From positions 1,415-38,706 of the forward strand of contig DHZF01000136.1 of the NCBI GenBank assembly GCA_002414505.1: 37,292 nucleotides of DNA. The letters run 5' to 3'. This document shows positions 22,521-29,700 of the stretch, one piece after another. The position numbers were made by a program, and so were the translations under genes. This DNA is from Hyphomonas sp. UBA5111 (lineage in GTDB: Bacteria; Pseudomonadota; Alphaproteobacteria; Caulobacterales; Hyphomonadaceae). The notes below the pieces were generated by a model, which saw only the letters and a program-made list of their open reading frames with translations, did no database searches and was not told the origin of the DNA. Position 1 is the first letter of the stretch; every line of letters starts with the position of its first letter.

Positions 22521-22781
22521 TTATTGCGGGGTGTCGGTTGTCTCGGTCATGGCCTCGCCCGCATCATTCACGGCCGCTTCGGCATCCTCGCCGGTTTCCT
22601 CAAGCTCATCTGCGGCGTCTTCGGCGCTGTCTTGGATTGCATCACCGGCTTCTTCAAGGTCGCCCGAAAGCGTGTCCGGTTCCTCGACGTTGATATTCAC
22701 CTCGTCGGGTTCGTCCGTGGCATCGCAGGCGGCGAAAGTGCCGATGCTGAGGAAGGCTGTCGCAAGCATCATCTTTTTCAT
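22521..22781 (-). CDS. Acidic, alanine-rich small lipoprotein-like protein
   Basis: 86 residues. A signal peptide (MKKMMLATAFLSIGTFAAC) ends in F-A-A-C, a near-lipobox, so Cys19 may be lipidated. The mature part is extremely acidic with about 25 Glu/Asp, and has heptad-like AIQDSAEDAADELEETGEDAEAAV. The AIQDSAED segment resembles VIQDTAQD of the entericidin at 23282, and I suspect a distant link. The ribosome site AAGGAG lies 8 bases upstream, and an exact EcfG promoter is at 22835-22811. Probably an envelope stress lipoprotein. Function unknown. Confidence 0.75.
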   Translation of the reverse strand: MKKMMLATAFLSIGTFAACDATDEPDEVNINVEEPDTLSGDLEEAGDAIQDSAEDAADELEETGEDAEAAVNDAGEAMTETTDTPQ

Positions 22782-22810
22782 GGCTGACTCCTTATCGTCT
22801 GCGCCCTTAA

Positions 22811-22835
22811 AACGCCGAATGGAGCGGCAGGTTCC
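22811..22835 (-). promoter_or_regulatory. EcfG-type promoter of the acidic lipoprotein gene
   Basis: Minus strand GGAAC (22835-22831), 16 nt, CGTT (22814-22811): exact consensus, giving a leader of about 20-25 nt. Confidence 0.85.
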
Positions 22836-22883
22836 CTAACGCCCCCCTCCCTCTTTTGGTTATGTCATCCTTAAGGTACGAGC

Positions 22884-22908
22884 GGAACCAGCGGTGCATA
22901 TGCGCGTA
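22884..22908 (+). promoter_or_regulatory. Possible EcfG-type promoter, -10 variant CGTA
   Basis: GGAAC (22884-22888), 16 nt, CGTA (22905-22908). One -10 base differs from consensus. The same CGTA variant recurs before the AI-2E transporter gene. Transcription would begin at about 22916, next to the ATG at 22917. Confidence 0.5.
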
Positions 22909-22916
22909 AGTCTGTC

Positions 22917-23141
22917 ATGATGACCACAGCCCACCCCCGGATAGATATTCAACGCAGGTCTCGCGGGCTGGCCTCACAGTTTCGTATCTTCCAGCGTATC
23001 AGCGGCCCAGGCCGGCTCGGCCGAGTAGTTTCTCTGCTGATTATTGGATTTGGACAGGTATGGGCCTGTATGAGAAAGCACAGGGAATTGATGCGTTCGG
23101 GTAGACGCACCCGTGTTTTGCTCATTTCCTTTTCAGGCTGA
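22917..23141 (+). CDS. Small basic hypothetical protein
   Basis: 74 residues with 14 Arg and 2 Lys and one moderately hydrophobic stretch (residues 37-50, RVVSLLIIGFGQVW) followed by MRKHRELMRSGRR. The WxxxRKHRELMR part faintly recalls DUF1127 peptides, but the rest of that motif (LxDIGxxR) is absent in this and neighbouring frames, so no family is claimed. No ribosome site; a possible EcfG promoter places the transcript start at the ATG, as for the Crp-like gene. No terminator follows closely. Could be non-coding or a stress RNA instead. Confidence 0.35.
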   Translation: MMTTAHPRIDIQRRSRGLASQFRIFQRISGPGRLGRVVSLLIIGFGQVWACMRKHRELMRSGRRTRVLLISFSG

Positions 23142-23226
23142 CTGTTCTCTTTTCTATATCTCTACAGGTATTTGATGCCGAGCCAGACGCTTGGCGTGGG
23201 TTCATGTCTATTTCTGATTACAGCAC

Positions 23227-23258
23227 AAAAAAAGACACGCCCCGGATGGGGCGTGTCT
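23227..23258 (-). terminator. Terminator of the entericidin gene
   Basis: Minus-strand 11-bp stem AGACACGCCCC / GGGGCGTGTCT, 4-nt loop, followed on the minus strand by T6 (plus-strand A run at 23227-23232). Lies 24 bases after the stop. Confidence 0.92.
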
Positions 23259-23281
23259 GGTTCGGTCTTGAATGACCCGGA

Positions 23282-23443
23282 TTAGTCGTTGATATCTTCT
23301 TCAACGTCCTGAGCCGTATCCTGGATAACTTCGCCGCCGGCTTCAACGTCCTTGCCGACGCCATCGACAGTGTTGCAGGCAGCCAGCAGGGTGGCGAGTG
23401 CGCCGAGGGCGCCGAGACTTGCGATCTTCACGGTGTTTTTCAT
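23282..23443 (-). CDS. Entericidin EcnA/B-family lipoprotein
   Basis: 53 residues from ATG 23443 (ribosome site AAAGGA). A signal peptide with a good lipobox (LLAAC, Cys about residue 23) is followed by NTVDGVGKDVEAGGEVIQDTAQD, the entericidin core (N-T-x-x-G-x-G-x-D-x-x-x-x-G). Members are tiny membrane lipoproteins; in Enterobacteria they form an antidote/toxin pair induced in stationary phase, while in alphaproteobacteria single copies are common GSR targets. Here only one copy exists, with an exact EcfG promoter upstream, so a stress envelope protein is more likely than a toxin-antidote pair. Confidence 0.88.
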   Translation of the reverse strand: MKNTVKIASLGALGALATLLAACNTVDGVGKDVEAGGEVIQDTAQDVEEDIND

Positions 23444-23474
23444 AGTGAGTCCTTTCCGCATTAAGCAGGGAAGG

Positions 23475-23499
23475 AACGTTACCCCTCTGGCTTGGTTCC
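23475..23499 (-). promoter_or_regulatory. EcfG-type promoter of the entericidin gene
   Basis: Minus strand GGAAC (23499-23495), 16 nt, CGTT (23478-23475): exact consensus. The same segment on the plus strand reads GGAAC (23473-23477), 16 nt, GGTT (23494-23497), so it could fire in both directions. Confidence 0.85.
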
Positions 23500-23522
23500 A
23501 GAGCGTGCAGAAAAAATATTCG

Positions 23523-23548
23523 GGAACTTCGGTGCACGGACTCGGGTT
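23523..23548 (+). promoter_or_regulatory. Probable EcfG-type promoter of the DUF1328 gene
   Basis: GGAAC (23523-23527), 17 nt, GGTT (23545-23548); one mismatch and the longer permitted spacing. About 50 nt before the DUF1328 start. The plus-strand element at 23473-23497 is an alternative. Confidence 0.55.
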
Positions 23549-23608
23549 GTACTGGCATCTCATCGGCATGCATAGGCCGGTTTGTTTGATTGAAAAGGAG
23601 TTATAGTC

Positions 23609-23782
23609 ATGCTCGGTTGGGCAATTGCATTTTTCGTACTGGCGCTAATCGCCGCAGTTCTTGGGTTTGGTGGTATCGCAGGTGCGTCCGCCGGTATCGC
23701 CAAGATCCTGTTCTTCGTCTTCCTCGTTCTTCTCGTCCTGTCATTTGTTGCGCGGGCCGTCCGTGGACGAAACGTGACCTGA
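23609..23782 (+). CDS. DUF1328 (YtjA-like) small membrane protein
   Basis: 57 residues with two membrane helices. The whole chain matches the DUF1328 pattern: [20 protein letters not shown], then [19 protein letters not shown], then a second helix and a short basic end RAVRGRNVT. The AAAAGGAG ribosome site is strong. DUF1328 genes are frequent members of stress regulons; biochemical function unknown. It sits between the divergent entericidin gene and a terminator at 23801, and has one or two EcfG-like promoters upstream. Confidence 0.9.
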   Translation: MLGWAIAFFVLALIAAVLGFGGIAGASAGIAKILFFVFLVLLVLSFVARAVRGRNVT

Positions 23783-23800
23783 TGAATGAAGACTACACAT

Positions 23801-23838
23801 AAAAAGGGCGTTGCAGACTGCGACGCCCTTTTTCTTTT
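23801..23838 (+). terminator. Terminator after the DUF1328 gene
   Basis: AAAAAGGGCGT ... ACGCCCTTTTT stem with partly paired TGCA/TGCG interior and a T-rich end TTTTTCTTTT. The A run before the stem means it could also act on the minus strand. Confidence 0.9.
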
Positions 23839-23863
23839 GGGATATGGCCGTGCTGTATCTCGG

Positions 23864-23888
23864 GGAACCCCTCCGCTGTTTGCGCGTA
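23864..23888 (+). promoter_or_regulatory. Possible EcfG-type promoter of the AI-2E-family transporter gene
   Basis: GGAAC (23864-23868), 16 nt, CGTA (23885-23888). One mismatch, the same as at 22905-22908. Predicted leader of about 30 nt. Confidence 0.55.
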
Positions 23889-23924
23889 TGTTAATCGCAA
23901 TGTGGACGGGAGGGTAATGAGCCT

Positions 23925-25079
23925 GTGAAAGAAGACACGGCCTCCCTGACTGGAGCCCCCGACAAGCGAGATGTAGTGCGCAACTGGGCTATCACCGGAA
24001 TCTTCTGGATCCTGGTGCTTGGTGCGCTCAGCCTGGCGCAGGGAGTGTTTGTTCCGATCATTTCCGCCTTTGTGCTTGCGCTGACCTTCAGTCCGGTGCG
24101 GCGGGCGCTGGGGCGTATTGGCATACCTCCAGGCGCGGCGGCCGGGATCATCATGATCAGCCTGTTGATTGTATTCAGTGTCCTTTTCTACTTCATATCC
24201 GAGGCCCTCCAGCAATATCTGAGCGATGCCCCGACTTTTGCGGCAGAGGTGCGCCGGGAATTGAGCGGCCTGTTCGGCACCATTGAGCCTGTCCTGAAGG
24301 CCGGGGACCAAATCGATGCCCTGACAAAGCAAGGGGGTCAGCAGACAGTTGCTATCCGAGAACCAGGATTTGTCAGCGTCATGACGCAGGCCACGCCTGC
24401 TGTGGTCAGCCAGTTGGTCGTCACCCTCACCTTGAGTTTCTTCCTGATCGCGTCTGGCGATATGTTCTATGAGAAGCTTGTTCAGGTCATGCCGAAACTG
24501 AAGGACAAAAGGCGGGCGCTCGCCGCGGCGCGGACCATTGAGAACCAGCTCTCCACCTATCTGTTCACGATCACGGCCATCAATGCTGCGCTTGGTGTTA
24601 TCATCGGATTGGTCATGTGGGCCATTGGCATGCCAAACCCGCTCCTTTTCGGACTGGGTGCCTTTCTGCTGAATTATATTCCGTATATTGGCTCGATTGG
24701 CGGCATTGCGATTACGTTGGTCACAGGGTTGGTCACTTTCGACAATACGGTACACGCGCTCCTCCCGGCCCTGTTCTACTGGCTCATTAATACGATCGAA
24801 GGTCAGTTTCTGACGCCCGTGCTTGTGGGCCGTCGTCTCAAGCTGAATGCAGTCGTGGTGTTTATCTCTTTCGCGCTATGGGCCTGGGTGTGGTCGTTCA
24901 TGGGCATGTTGTTGTCCACGCCGATCCTGCTCATGGCGAAAGTCGTGTCCGATAATGTCAACGGGCTTGAGAGCTTCGGAAAATTCCTGGGCGACCGGGA
25001 TGATCTATCCGGTTCGGATTCGCGCCTGATGAAGTTCGTGTTCCGTCAAAAGGACCGGCCAGTTACCGACGATGCCTGA
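23925..25079 (+). CDS. AI-2E family transporter (TqsA/PerM type)
   Basis: 384-residue inner-membrane permease. About eight hydrophobic segments occur in the family arrangement: two near the N-terminus (LVLGALSLAQGVFVPIISAFVLALTFSP, then IIMISLLIVFSVLFYFI), a long soluble helical loop (residues about 90-155), and then the conserved C-terminal block. That block has LNYIPYIGSIGGIAITL, the NTIEGQFLTPVLVGRRLKLN signature and FMGMLLSTPILLMAK. Members have been linked to export of AI-2 or to Na+/H+ exchange, so the substrate is open. The start is GTG 23925 with GGAGGG upstream; the ATG 8 bases earlier leads to a stop at once. A CGTA-type EcfG promoter suggests stress control. Confidence 0.88.
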   Translation: MKEDTASLTGAPDKRDVVRNWAITGIFWILVLGALSLAQGVFVPIISAFVLALTFSPVRRALGRIGIPPGAAAGIIMISLLIVFSVLFYFISEALQQYLSDAPTFAAEVRRELSGLFGTIEPVLKAGDQIDALTKQGGQQTVAIREPGFVSVMTQATPAVVSQLVVTLTLSFFLIASGDMFYEKLVQVMPKLKDKRRALAAARTIENQLSTYLFTITAINAALGVIIGLVMWAIGMPNPLLFGLGAFLLNYIPYIGSIGGIAITLVTGLVTFDNTVHALLPALFYWLINTIEGQFLTPVLVGRRLKLNAVVVFISFALWAWVWSFMGMLLSTPILLMAKVVSDNVNGLESFGKFLGDRDDLSGSDSRLMKFVFRQKDRPVTDDA

Positions 25080-25087
25080 CGGCGCTG

Positions 25088-27505
25088 TCACCCGTTCGGC
25101 ATCACCAGTGCCAGACGTGACACGGTGAGCCGGGCCGGCGCACGGGCCGACAGTTCAATGCCTTCAAAGTGGGACATGTCCACACCGGCTTCGACCAATG
25201 TCCTGAGCGGGATTTCAAACGTCAGGGTGGTATCGGTGCATGCGTGCGAGTTCAGTCGGCATAGGCCGCCAATCTCCGTCCGGCCTGATCCCGAATGGAT
25301 AGAGAAGGTAAGGTCGTTGGCTGTGCCTATATGTTTTGCCGTCGTCAGCGTGAAGCAGAACCCGGCATTGGTCTCACGCGTCAGGTCAAGCGGATCATGA
25401 GAGAACATGACCGGCGCACTTCGCGCCTGTGTCCAGCTTATCTCAATGGCGTTCTCTTGCTGGCCAAGATCTGCCGCCTTCAGCTCCACCGCCCCCGATA
25501 GAGACCGCTCTGTACCCCCCTGCCATGATGCCGGTATGGCAGCACCTTCCAGTCGAATGGACCAGCCGCCCCGGGTCAGACCGCGGTCGAAGATGGTGCC
25601 ATGGTCAGGTTGAGGGGGCATGCCATTCTCGTGGAGAACGCGCAGATTGCCATTGTCCATAAGGGAGAGTCCGAACCCGTAGGGGAACAAAGGGTCATAG
25701 GAGTGCGATCCGATATTCAGATCATACTGATCGGCATATTCTGGCCAGGAGAAGGGAAGCTTTCCGGTAAAGTCCAGATTGGACATGCCGTCAGTGGCAA
25801 ACAGGAGGTCCGCCAACGCGCCAGCTTGCGTGCCGGGCAGGAAAGCCGCCACGAATACATCTGACGCATTTAGCGCCGGGTTGACCCATAGGGGTCGGCC
25901 GGAAAGAAAGATGCAGACAATCGGAATGCCGGCATCCTGCAACCGCCTCAGGAGATCGAGATCCCCACTATTGGCTGGCTGGAAGTCCAAAGTGGACAAA
26001 TCCCCTCGGAACTCCGTATACGGCGCTTCGCCAAACACATGGATGGCAATATCGGGCTTTTTGTCAAAGTGTCCGTCTGGCGCATAGGACACTTCGCTGC
26101 CTTGTTTTTCTGCAACACGTCGAATGCCGGATAGGAGGGTCTCGGCGTGCGGATAATCCTGTAGCTTCAGATTGCCGCCCTGCCAGGAGAGGGACCAGCC
26201 GCCACATTGCATGCCGAGATCGTCTGCCGCCAGTCCCGTCACCAGAATATGCTGCGATGATTTGAGGGGAAGGGTGTGGTTTGCGTTTTTCAAGAGCACG
26301 GCCGATTTGCGAACGGCCTCGGCCGCGAGCTCTGTATGTGCCTTGCATCCGACTACACCCGTCTTGGCACTATGAGGCCGCTCGCTTGGCACCGGTTGGG
26401 AGCAGAGCCCTGCACGGAATTTCAACCGCAATATGCGGCGGACTGCGTCGTCCAGACGCTCTACAGGTATGCGTCCTGATTCCAGATGGCGCAGCAACGA
26501 CGCGTGAAGACCTTTCCAGCTATCAGGGGCCATATACATGTCGAGGCCGGCCATCAGGGCGTCCGGGCAATCGATGGGGCTCGCACCAACAATCTGTCCG
26601 TGTCCATCCCAATCGCCCACGACGACACCATCAAACCCCCAATGGGCCTTGAGCAAGTCCGTCAGAAAGGCCTGGTGGCCATGCATCTTGCGGCCACCCC
26701 AGCTGGAGAAAGAGGCCATGATGGTCTGGACCCCAGCATCAAGTGTCGAATAGTAGCCGGCGGCGTGTACGTCCCGCATATCCGCTTCGGTTGCGATTGT
26801 CTCTCCCTGGTCCTTGCCGGCGCGCGTCCCTCCATCCCCGATGAAATGCTTGGCGGTTGCAATGATCTTGTCTGAGCCCAGAAAGGATCTCTCGCCCGGA
26901 ACGCCTTGGAGGCCGCGTACTAAAGCAGCGCCGAGTTCTGCGACGAGCTCAGGAGATTCCCCATAGGCCTCATAGGTGCGCCCCCACCGGCCATCGCGTA
27001 CGACCGCGACTGTAGGGGCGAACGTCCAATCCATGCCCGTTGCGCGAACCTCCCGGGCCGTGGCGGCTCCTATCCGTTCCACGAGATCAGCATCCCTTGT
27101 GGCGCCTAGACCGACATTGTGGGGAAAGATGGTCGCGCCAACCAAATTATTATGTCCGTGTACAGCATCCGTGCCCCAGAGCACGGGTATACGGGGGCCA
27201 TCTGCGCGCATGGAAGCGGTCCAATAAGCATCAGCCAGATCCAACCAGTCGGTGTGACTGGCGCGCTGGTTCCCCTTCGGTGCGGAGTTTCCTCCATTTA
27301 GCACGGCGCCAAGATGATAGGTCGCCACATCGTCAGGGGTCACAGAGTCAATGTCGGCCTGGATGATCTGCCCGACTTTTTGCGAAGGCGTAAGCCAGTC
27401 GATGATGCGAGTGATCATCCCTTCCGTTTTTGGACAGTGAAGATTGGGGGGGTGTGGCTTCGGCCAGTGCGAAAGTGTGAGTGTAGTCGAGGAGGGATCA
27501 GTCAT
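25088..27505 (-). CDS. Glycoside hydrolase family 3 beta-glucosidase/exo-beta-glucanase
   Basis: 805 residues. An N-terminal (beta/alpha) barrel is followed by the alpha/beta sandwich (from about 390: AVLLKNANHTLPL) and a C-terminal beta domain (from about 650). GH3 landmarks are VLWGTDAVHGHNN, the paired KHFIGDG (Lys219-His220) and GFDGVVVGDWDGHG, with nucleophile Asp298, in the exo-beta-glucanase style. It should release glucose from beta-1,3 or beta-1,4 oligosaccharides. No signal peptide is visible at the N-terminus, so it probably acts in the cytosol on sugars imported by the symporter encoded 21 bp upstream. ATG 27418 is an alternative start. It converges on the AI-2E transporter gene with 8 bp between stops. 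Confidence 0.92.
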   Translation of the reverse strand: MTDPSSTTLTLSHWPKPHPPNLHCPKTEGMITRIIDWLTPSQKVGQIIQADIDSVTPDDVATYHLGAVLNGGNSAPKGNQRASHTDWLDLADAYWTASMRADGPRIPVLWGTDAVHGHNNLVGATIFPHNVGLGATRDADLVERIGAATAREVRATGMDWTFAPTVAVVRDGRWGRTYEAYGESPELVAELGAALVRGLQGVPGERSFLGSDKIIATAKHFIGDGGTRAGKDQGETIATEADMRDVHAAGYYSTLDAGVQTIMASFSSWGGRKMHGHQAFLTDLLKAHWGFDGVVVGDWDGHGQIVGASPIDCPDALMAGLDMYMAPDSWKGLHASLLRHLESGRIPVERLDDAVRRILRLKFRAGLCSQPVPSERPHSAKTGVVGCKAHTELAAEAVRKSAVLLKNANHTLPLKSSQHILVTGLAADDLGMQCGGWSLSWQGGNLKLQDYPHAETLLSGIRRVAEKQGSEVSYAPDGHFDKKPDIAIHVFGEAPYTEFRGDLSTLDFQPANSGDLDLLRRLQDAGIPIVCIFLSGRPLWVNPALNASDVFVAAFLPGTQAGALADLLFATDGMSNLDFTGKLPFSWPEYADQYDLNIGSHSYDPLFPYGFGLSLMDNGNLRVLHENGMPPQPDHGTIFDRGLTRGGWSIRLEGAAIPASWQGGTERSLSGAVELKAADLGQQENAIEISWTQARSAPVMFSHDPLDLTRETNAGFCFTLTTAKHIGTANDLTFSIHSGSGRTEIGGLCRLNSHACTDTTLTFEIPLRTLVEAGVDMSHFEGIELSARAPARLTVSRLALVMPNG

Positions 27506-27526
27506 GAATTCAGGTACGGCGCAGGA

Positions 27527-29458
27527 TCATGGCGCCGCCTCCTCTGCATGGGGAAAATCTTCCGGATAGTCGCGCATCCGGTCGTACCAGTTGAGCTTCA
27601 GGAAAATGCTGGTGATGGCGAGAACTGCCAGGGCGGCGAGCATTTTTGGCCAATCCTGGATCACCAGGAAAATTGGGGTGCAGATCAAGGCGGTCTGCCA
27701 CACAATCCCCACGGCCACGTTGACAAGGTCTCGCTTCATATCCGGGTTACGGGACGCGGGCTGCCCTTTGCCGACGAGTGATTCCACAACTGGCCCCCAT
27801 GCGCCCCAAGGCCGTGTCTTGAGGTAGAAGCGTTCCAGCGTTTCCATCTCGGTTGGCGTCGTCAGCAGCGACCCGGCTATGACAGCGACCAGACAGGCGG
27901 CAAAGAAGACAGGAAAGGCCTGGAGCGGATTGATATCTATTTGGGGCATGCCCAGGATGAGTGCGAAGACGATTCCCGTCAGCATACCCCAGAAATAGCC
28001 ATAGCCATTCATGCGCCACCAATACCATTTGACGACATTGGCTGCGGTGTAGCCGCCATAAAGGCCCGCCGTGATCCAGTTGATGACGGTATCGATGCTG
28101 GTTAGGAAGAGGCCGAACAGTGTGCCGACGATTACGAAGACCGTGGAGACGATATAACTCATCCGCAGATAGGTTTTATCGGTGGCGTCGGGCTTGATGT
28201 ATTTGCGGTACATGTCGTTGACGACATAGGCGGGGGCGGCGTTGAGGGGGGCTGCAAAACTCGACATGAAAGCGGCCAGCAGGCCGGCCAGCGTCAGGCC
28301 GAGCAATCCGACCGGAATGAACTCGCGCAACGCAAATGGCAGAACGGCTTCGAAATCGGCGTCCGCCCCCATGTCCCGCAGATAGGGACTGAAATAGACC
28401 AGAGAGAGCACGGTCAGGCCCGTTATAAGCAGGTAGCGCGGGAGGTTCAGCACAATGCTGACCAGCGCGCTCATCTTCGCTGCTTCGACCGGACCTCGCG
28501 CAGACAGGATGCGCTGCATGTCATAATTCGGGGCGGGCCCGGCGAGCGATGTGAAGATGCCTTTCAACAGGACCAGCATGAAGAAGATCGAGAAGAGCGA
28601 ATATCCCTCCTTAGCGATCTTGGTATCCGCCGATGGCAACAAGTCCGACCAGTCGAGGCCAAGCTCCCAGCCGAAGAAAGGATTGGTCCACCCATCCGGT
28701 ATGGCAGCGGCCAGCATATCGGGTGACACATGCAACATCGCGATCACCGCGACGCCGATACTGGCAATGGTCATGACAATGAATTGCAGGACTTCGGTGA
28801 AGACGACGGAGTACATGCCTCCCTTGATGACATAAAGCGAGGTCAGGAAGATCAGGAAGACGCCAAAGGCTTTCTCGTTCAGGGCCGTCATCGCGGCTTC
28901 CCGTTGTGCCAGGAGATCGCCTGTGAGATCCGGCGTCCGCAAATTGACGGGGAGGAAGAGGTCGAGCTGCAACATGCCGGCGAGGTCGACAGGAATGAAC
29001 TGGACCGCGAGCTTTCCAATTCCGAGGAAGCCATAGGCCATGTAAGCGAGCACAAGGATCAGGGCGAAGAGAACAATGATCAGATGGCTCAAGCGTGCGG
29101 CCGGGCCATCTCCGAAGCGGAACGTAATCCATTCCGCGCCGGTCATGGCGCCTGACCGTCGGAGCCAGATCGATAGGAATACCATCAGGAATATCTGATT
29201 GAATACGGGCCAGAGCCAGGGGATCCAGATGCTCTTGAGCCCATAGACGAAGAGAATGGATACCAGCCACATCGTCCCGGCCACGTCGAACATGCCGGAG
29301 GCGTTGGACAGGCCGAGCGCGTACCAGGGCAGACGGTTGCCGCCCAGGAAATAGCTGCGCAATCCTGTGTTCGCTCGATTGGAAATCCAGAAGCCGATGA
29401 AGAGTGTCAGCCCGATATATGCCGCGATCACCGCCATATCGATAGGATGCAAACTCAA
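27527..29458 (-). CDS. Sodium:solute symporter (SSS family), probable sugar transporter
   Basis: 643 residues with about 14 membrane helices. Early sequence LHPIDMAVIAAYIGLTLFIGFW and FLGGNRLPWYALGLSNASGMFDVAGTMWL is characteristic of SSS proteins. The core has FIVMTIASIGVAVIAM, the GLLGLTLAGLLAAFMSSFAAPLNAAPAYVVND segment and a long C-terminal extension with two extra helices. It likely imports a glucoside or other sugar with Na+. It is the first gene of an operon with GH3 (21-bp gap), divergent from a LacI regulator. The start is odd: TTG at 29458 or 29452 (GGAG 8 bases before the latter); the first ATG is 29437 and lacks a ribosome site. Confidence 0.88.
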   Translation of the reverse strand: MSLHPIDMAVIAAYIGLTLFIGFWISNRANTGLRSYFLGGNRLPWYALGLSNASGMFDVAGTMWLVSILFVYGLKSIWIPWLWPVFNQIFLMVFLSIWLRRSGAMTGAEWITFRFGDGPAARLSHLIIVLFALILVLAYMAYGFLGIGKLAVQFIPVDLAGMLQLDLFLPVNLRTPDLTGDLLAQREAAMTALNEKAFGVFLIFLTSLYVIKGGMYSVVFTEVLQFIVMTIASIGVAVIAMLHVSPDMLAAAIPDGWTNPFFGWELGLDWSDLLPSADTKIAKEGYSLFSIFFMLVLLKGIFTSLAGPAPNYDMQRILSARGPVEAAKMSALVSIVLNLPRYLLITGLTVLSLVYFSPYLRDMGADADFEAVLPFALREFIPVGLLGLTLAGLLAAFMSSFAAPLNAAPAYVVNDMYRKYIKPDATDKTYLRMSYIVSTVFVIVGTLFGLFLTSIDTVINWITAGLYGGYTAANVVKWYWWRMNGYGYFWGMLTGIVFALILGMPQIDINPLQAFPVFFAACLVAVIAGSLLTTPTEMETLERFYLKTRPWGAWGPVVESLVGKGQPASRNPDMKRDLVNVAVGIVWQTALICTPIFLVIQDWPKMLAALAVLAITSIFLKLNWYDRMRDYPEDFPHAEEAAP

Positions 29459-29588
29459 GTCTCCGGCCCCTTTGCTTGCGAGGGCCCCTCAGCAATATCT
29501 GAGGTGACGCCGCCAACATTATTCTACAGCCTCATGAAGCGAGGCTGGCTTTGTTCTGAGCATGCCTGACCTCAAGAACATTCATTAC

Positions 29589-29597
29589 AAACGGTTT
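29589..29597. promoter_or_regulatory. Candidate LacI-type operator
   Basis: AAAC-G-GTTT, a 9-bp palindrome within TTACAAACGGTTTCATTG, resembling the centre of LacI/GalR-family operators. It lies in the 242-bp gap between the symporter and lacI-type genes. A second short palindrome GGTCC-G-GGACC is at 29657-29667. Nothing else is recognised in the gap. Confidence 0.45.
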
Positions 29598-29700
29598 CAT
29601 TGCAAGCCGTCATGGTGTTTGATGACGCAGAAGTTTCGGTAAGCTACGGGATACCGGGTCCGGGACCTCAAGAAGCCAAAAGGCTCGTGGGAGGAATTGG

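Noticed and set aside
22917..23141. DUF1127 identity for the 74-codon frame
   Set aside because: Only the R-K-H-R-E-L part is reminiscent; the defining L-x-D-I-G-x-x-R end is missing in all three forward frames.
23282..23443. Entericidin toxin-antidote pair
   Set aside because: Only one entericidin-like gene is present; the neighbouring acidic lipoprotein is longer, about 500 bp away and has its own promoter.
23793..24755. 320-codon antisense frame over the AI-2E transporter gene
   Set aside because: Gln/Arg/His-rich translation typical of an antisense shadow of a membrane-protein gene.
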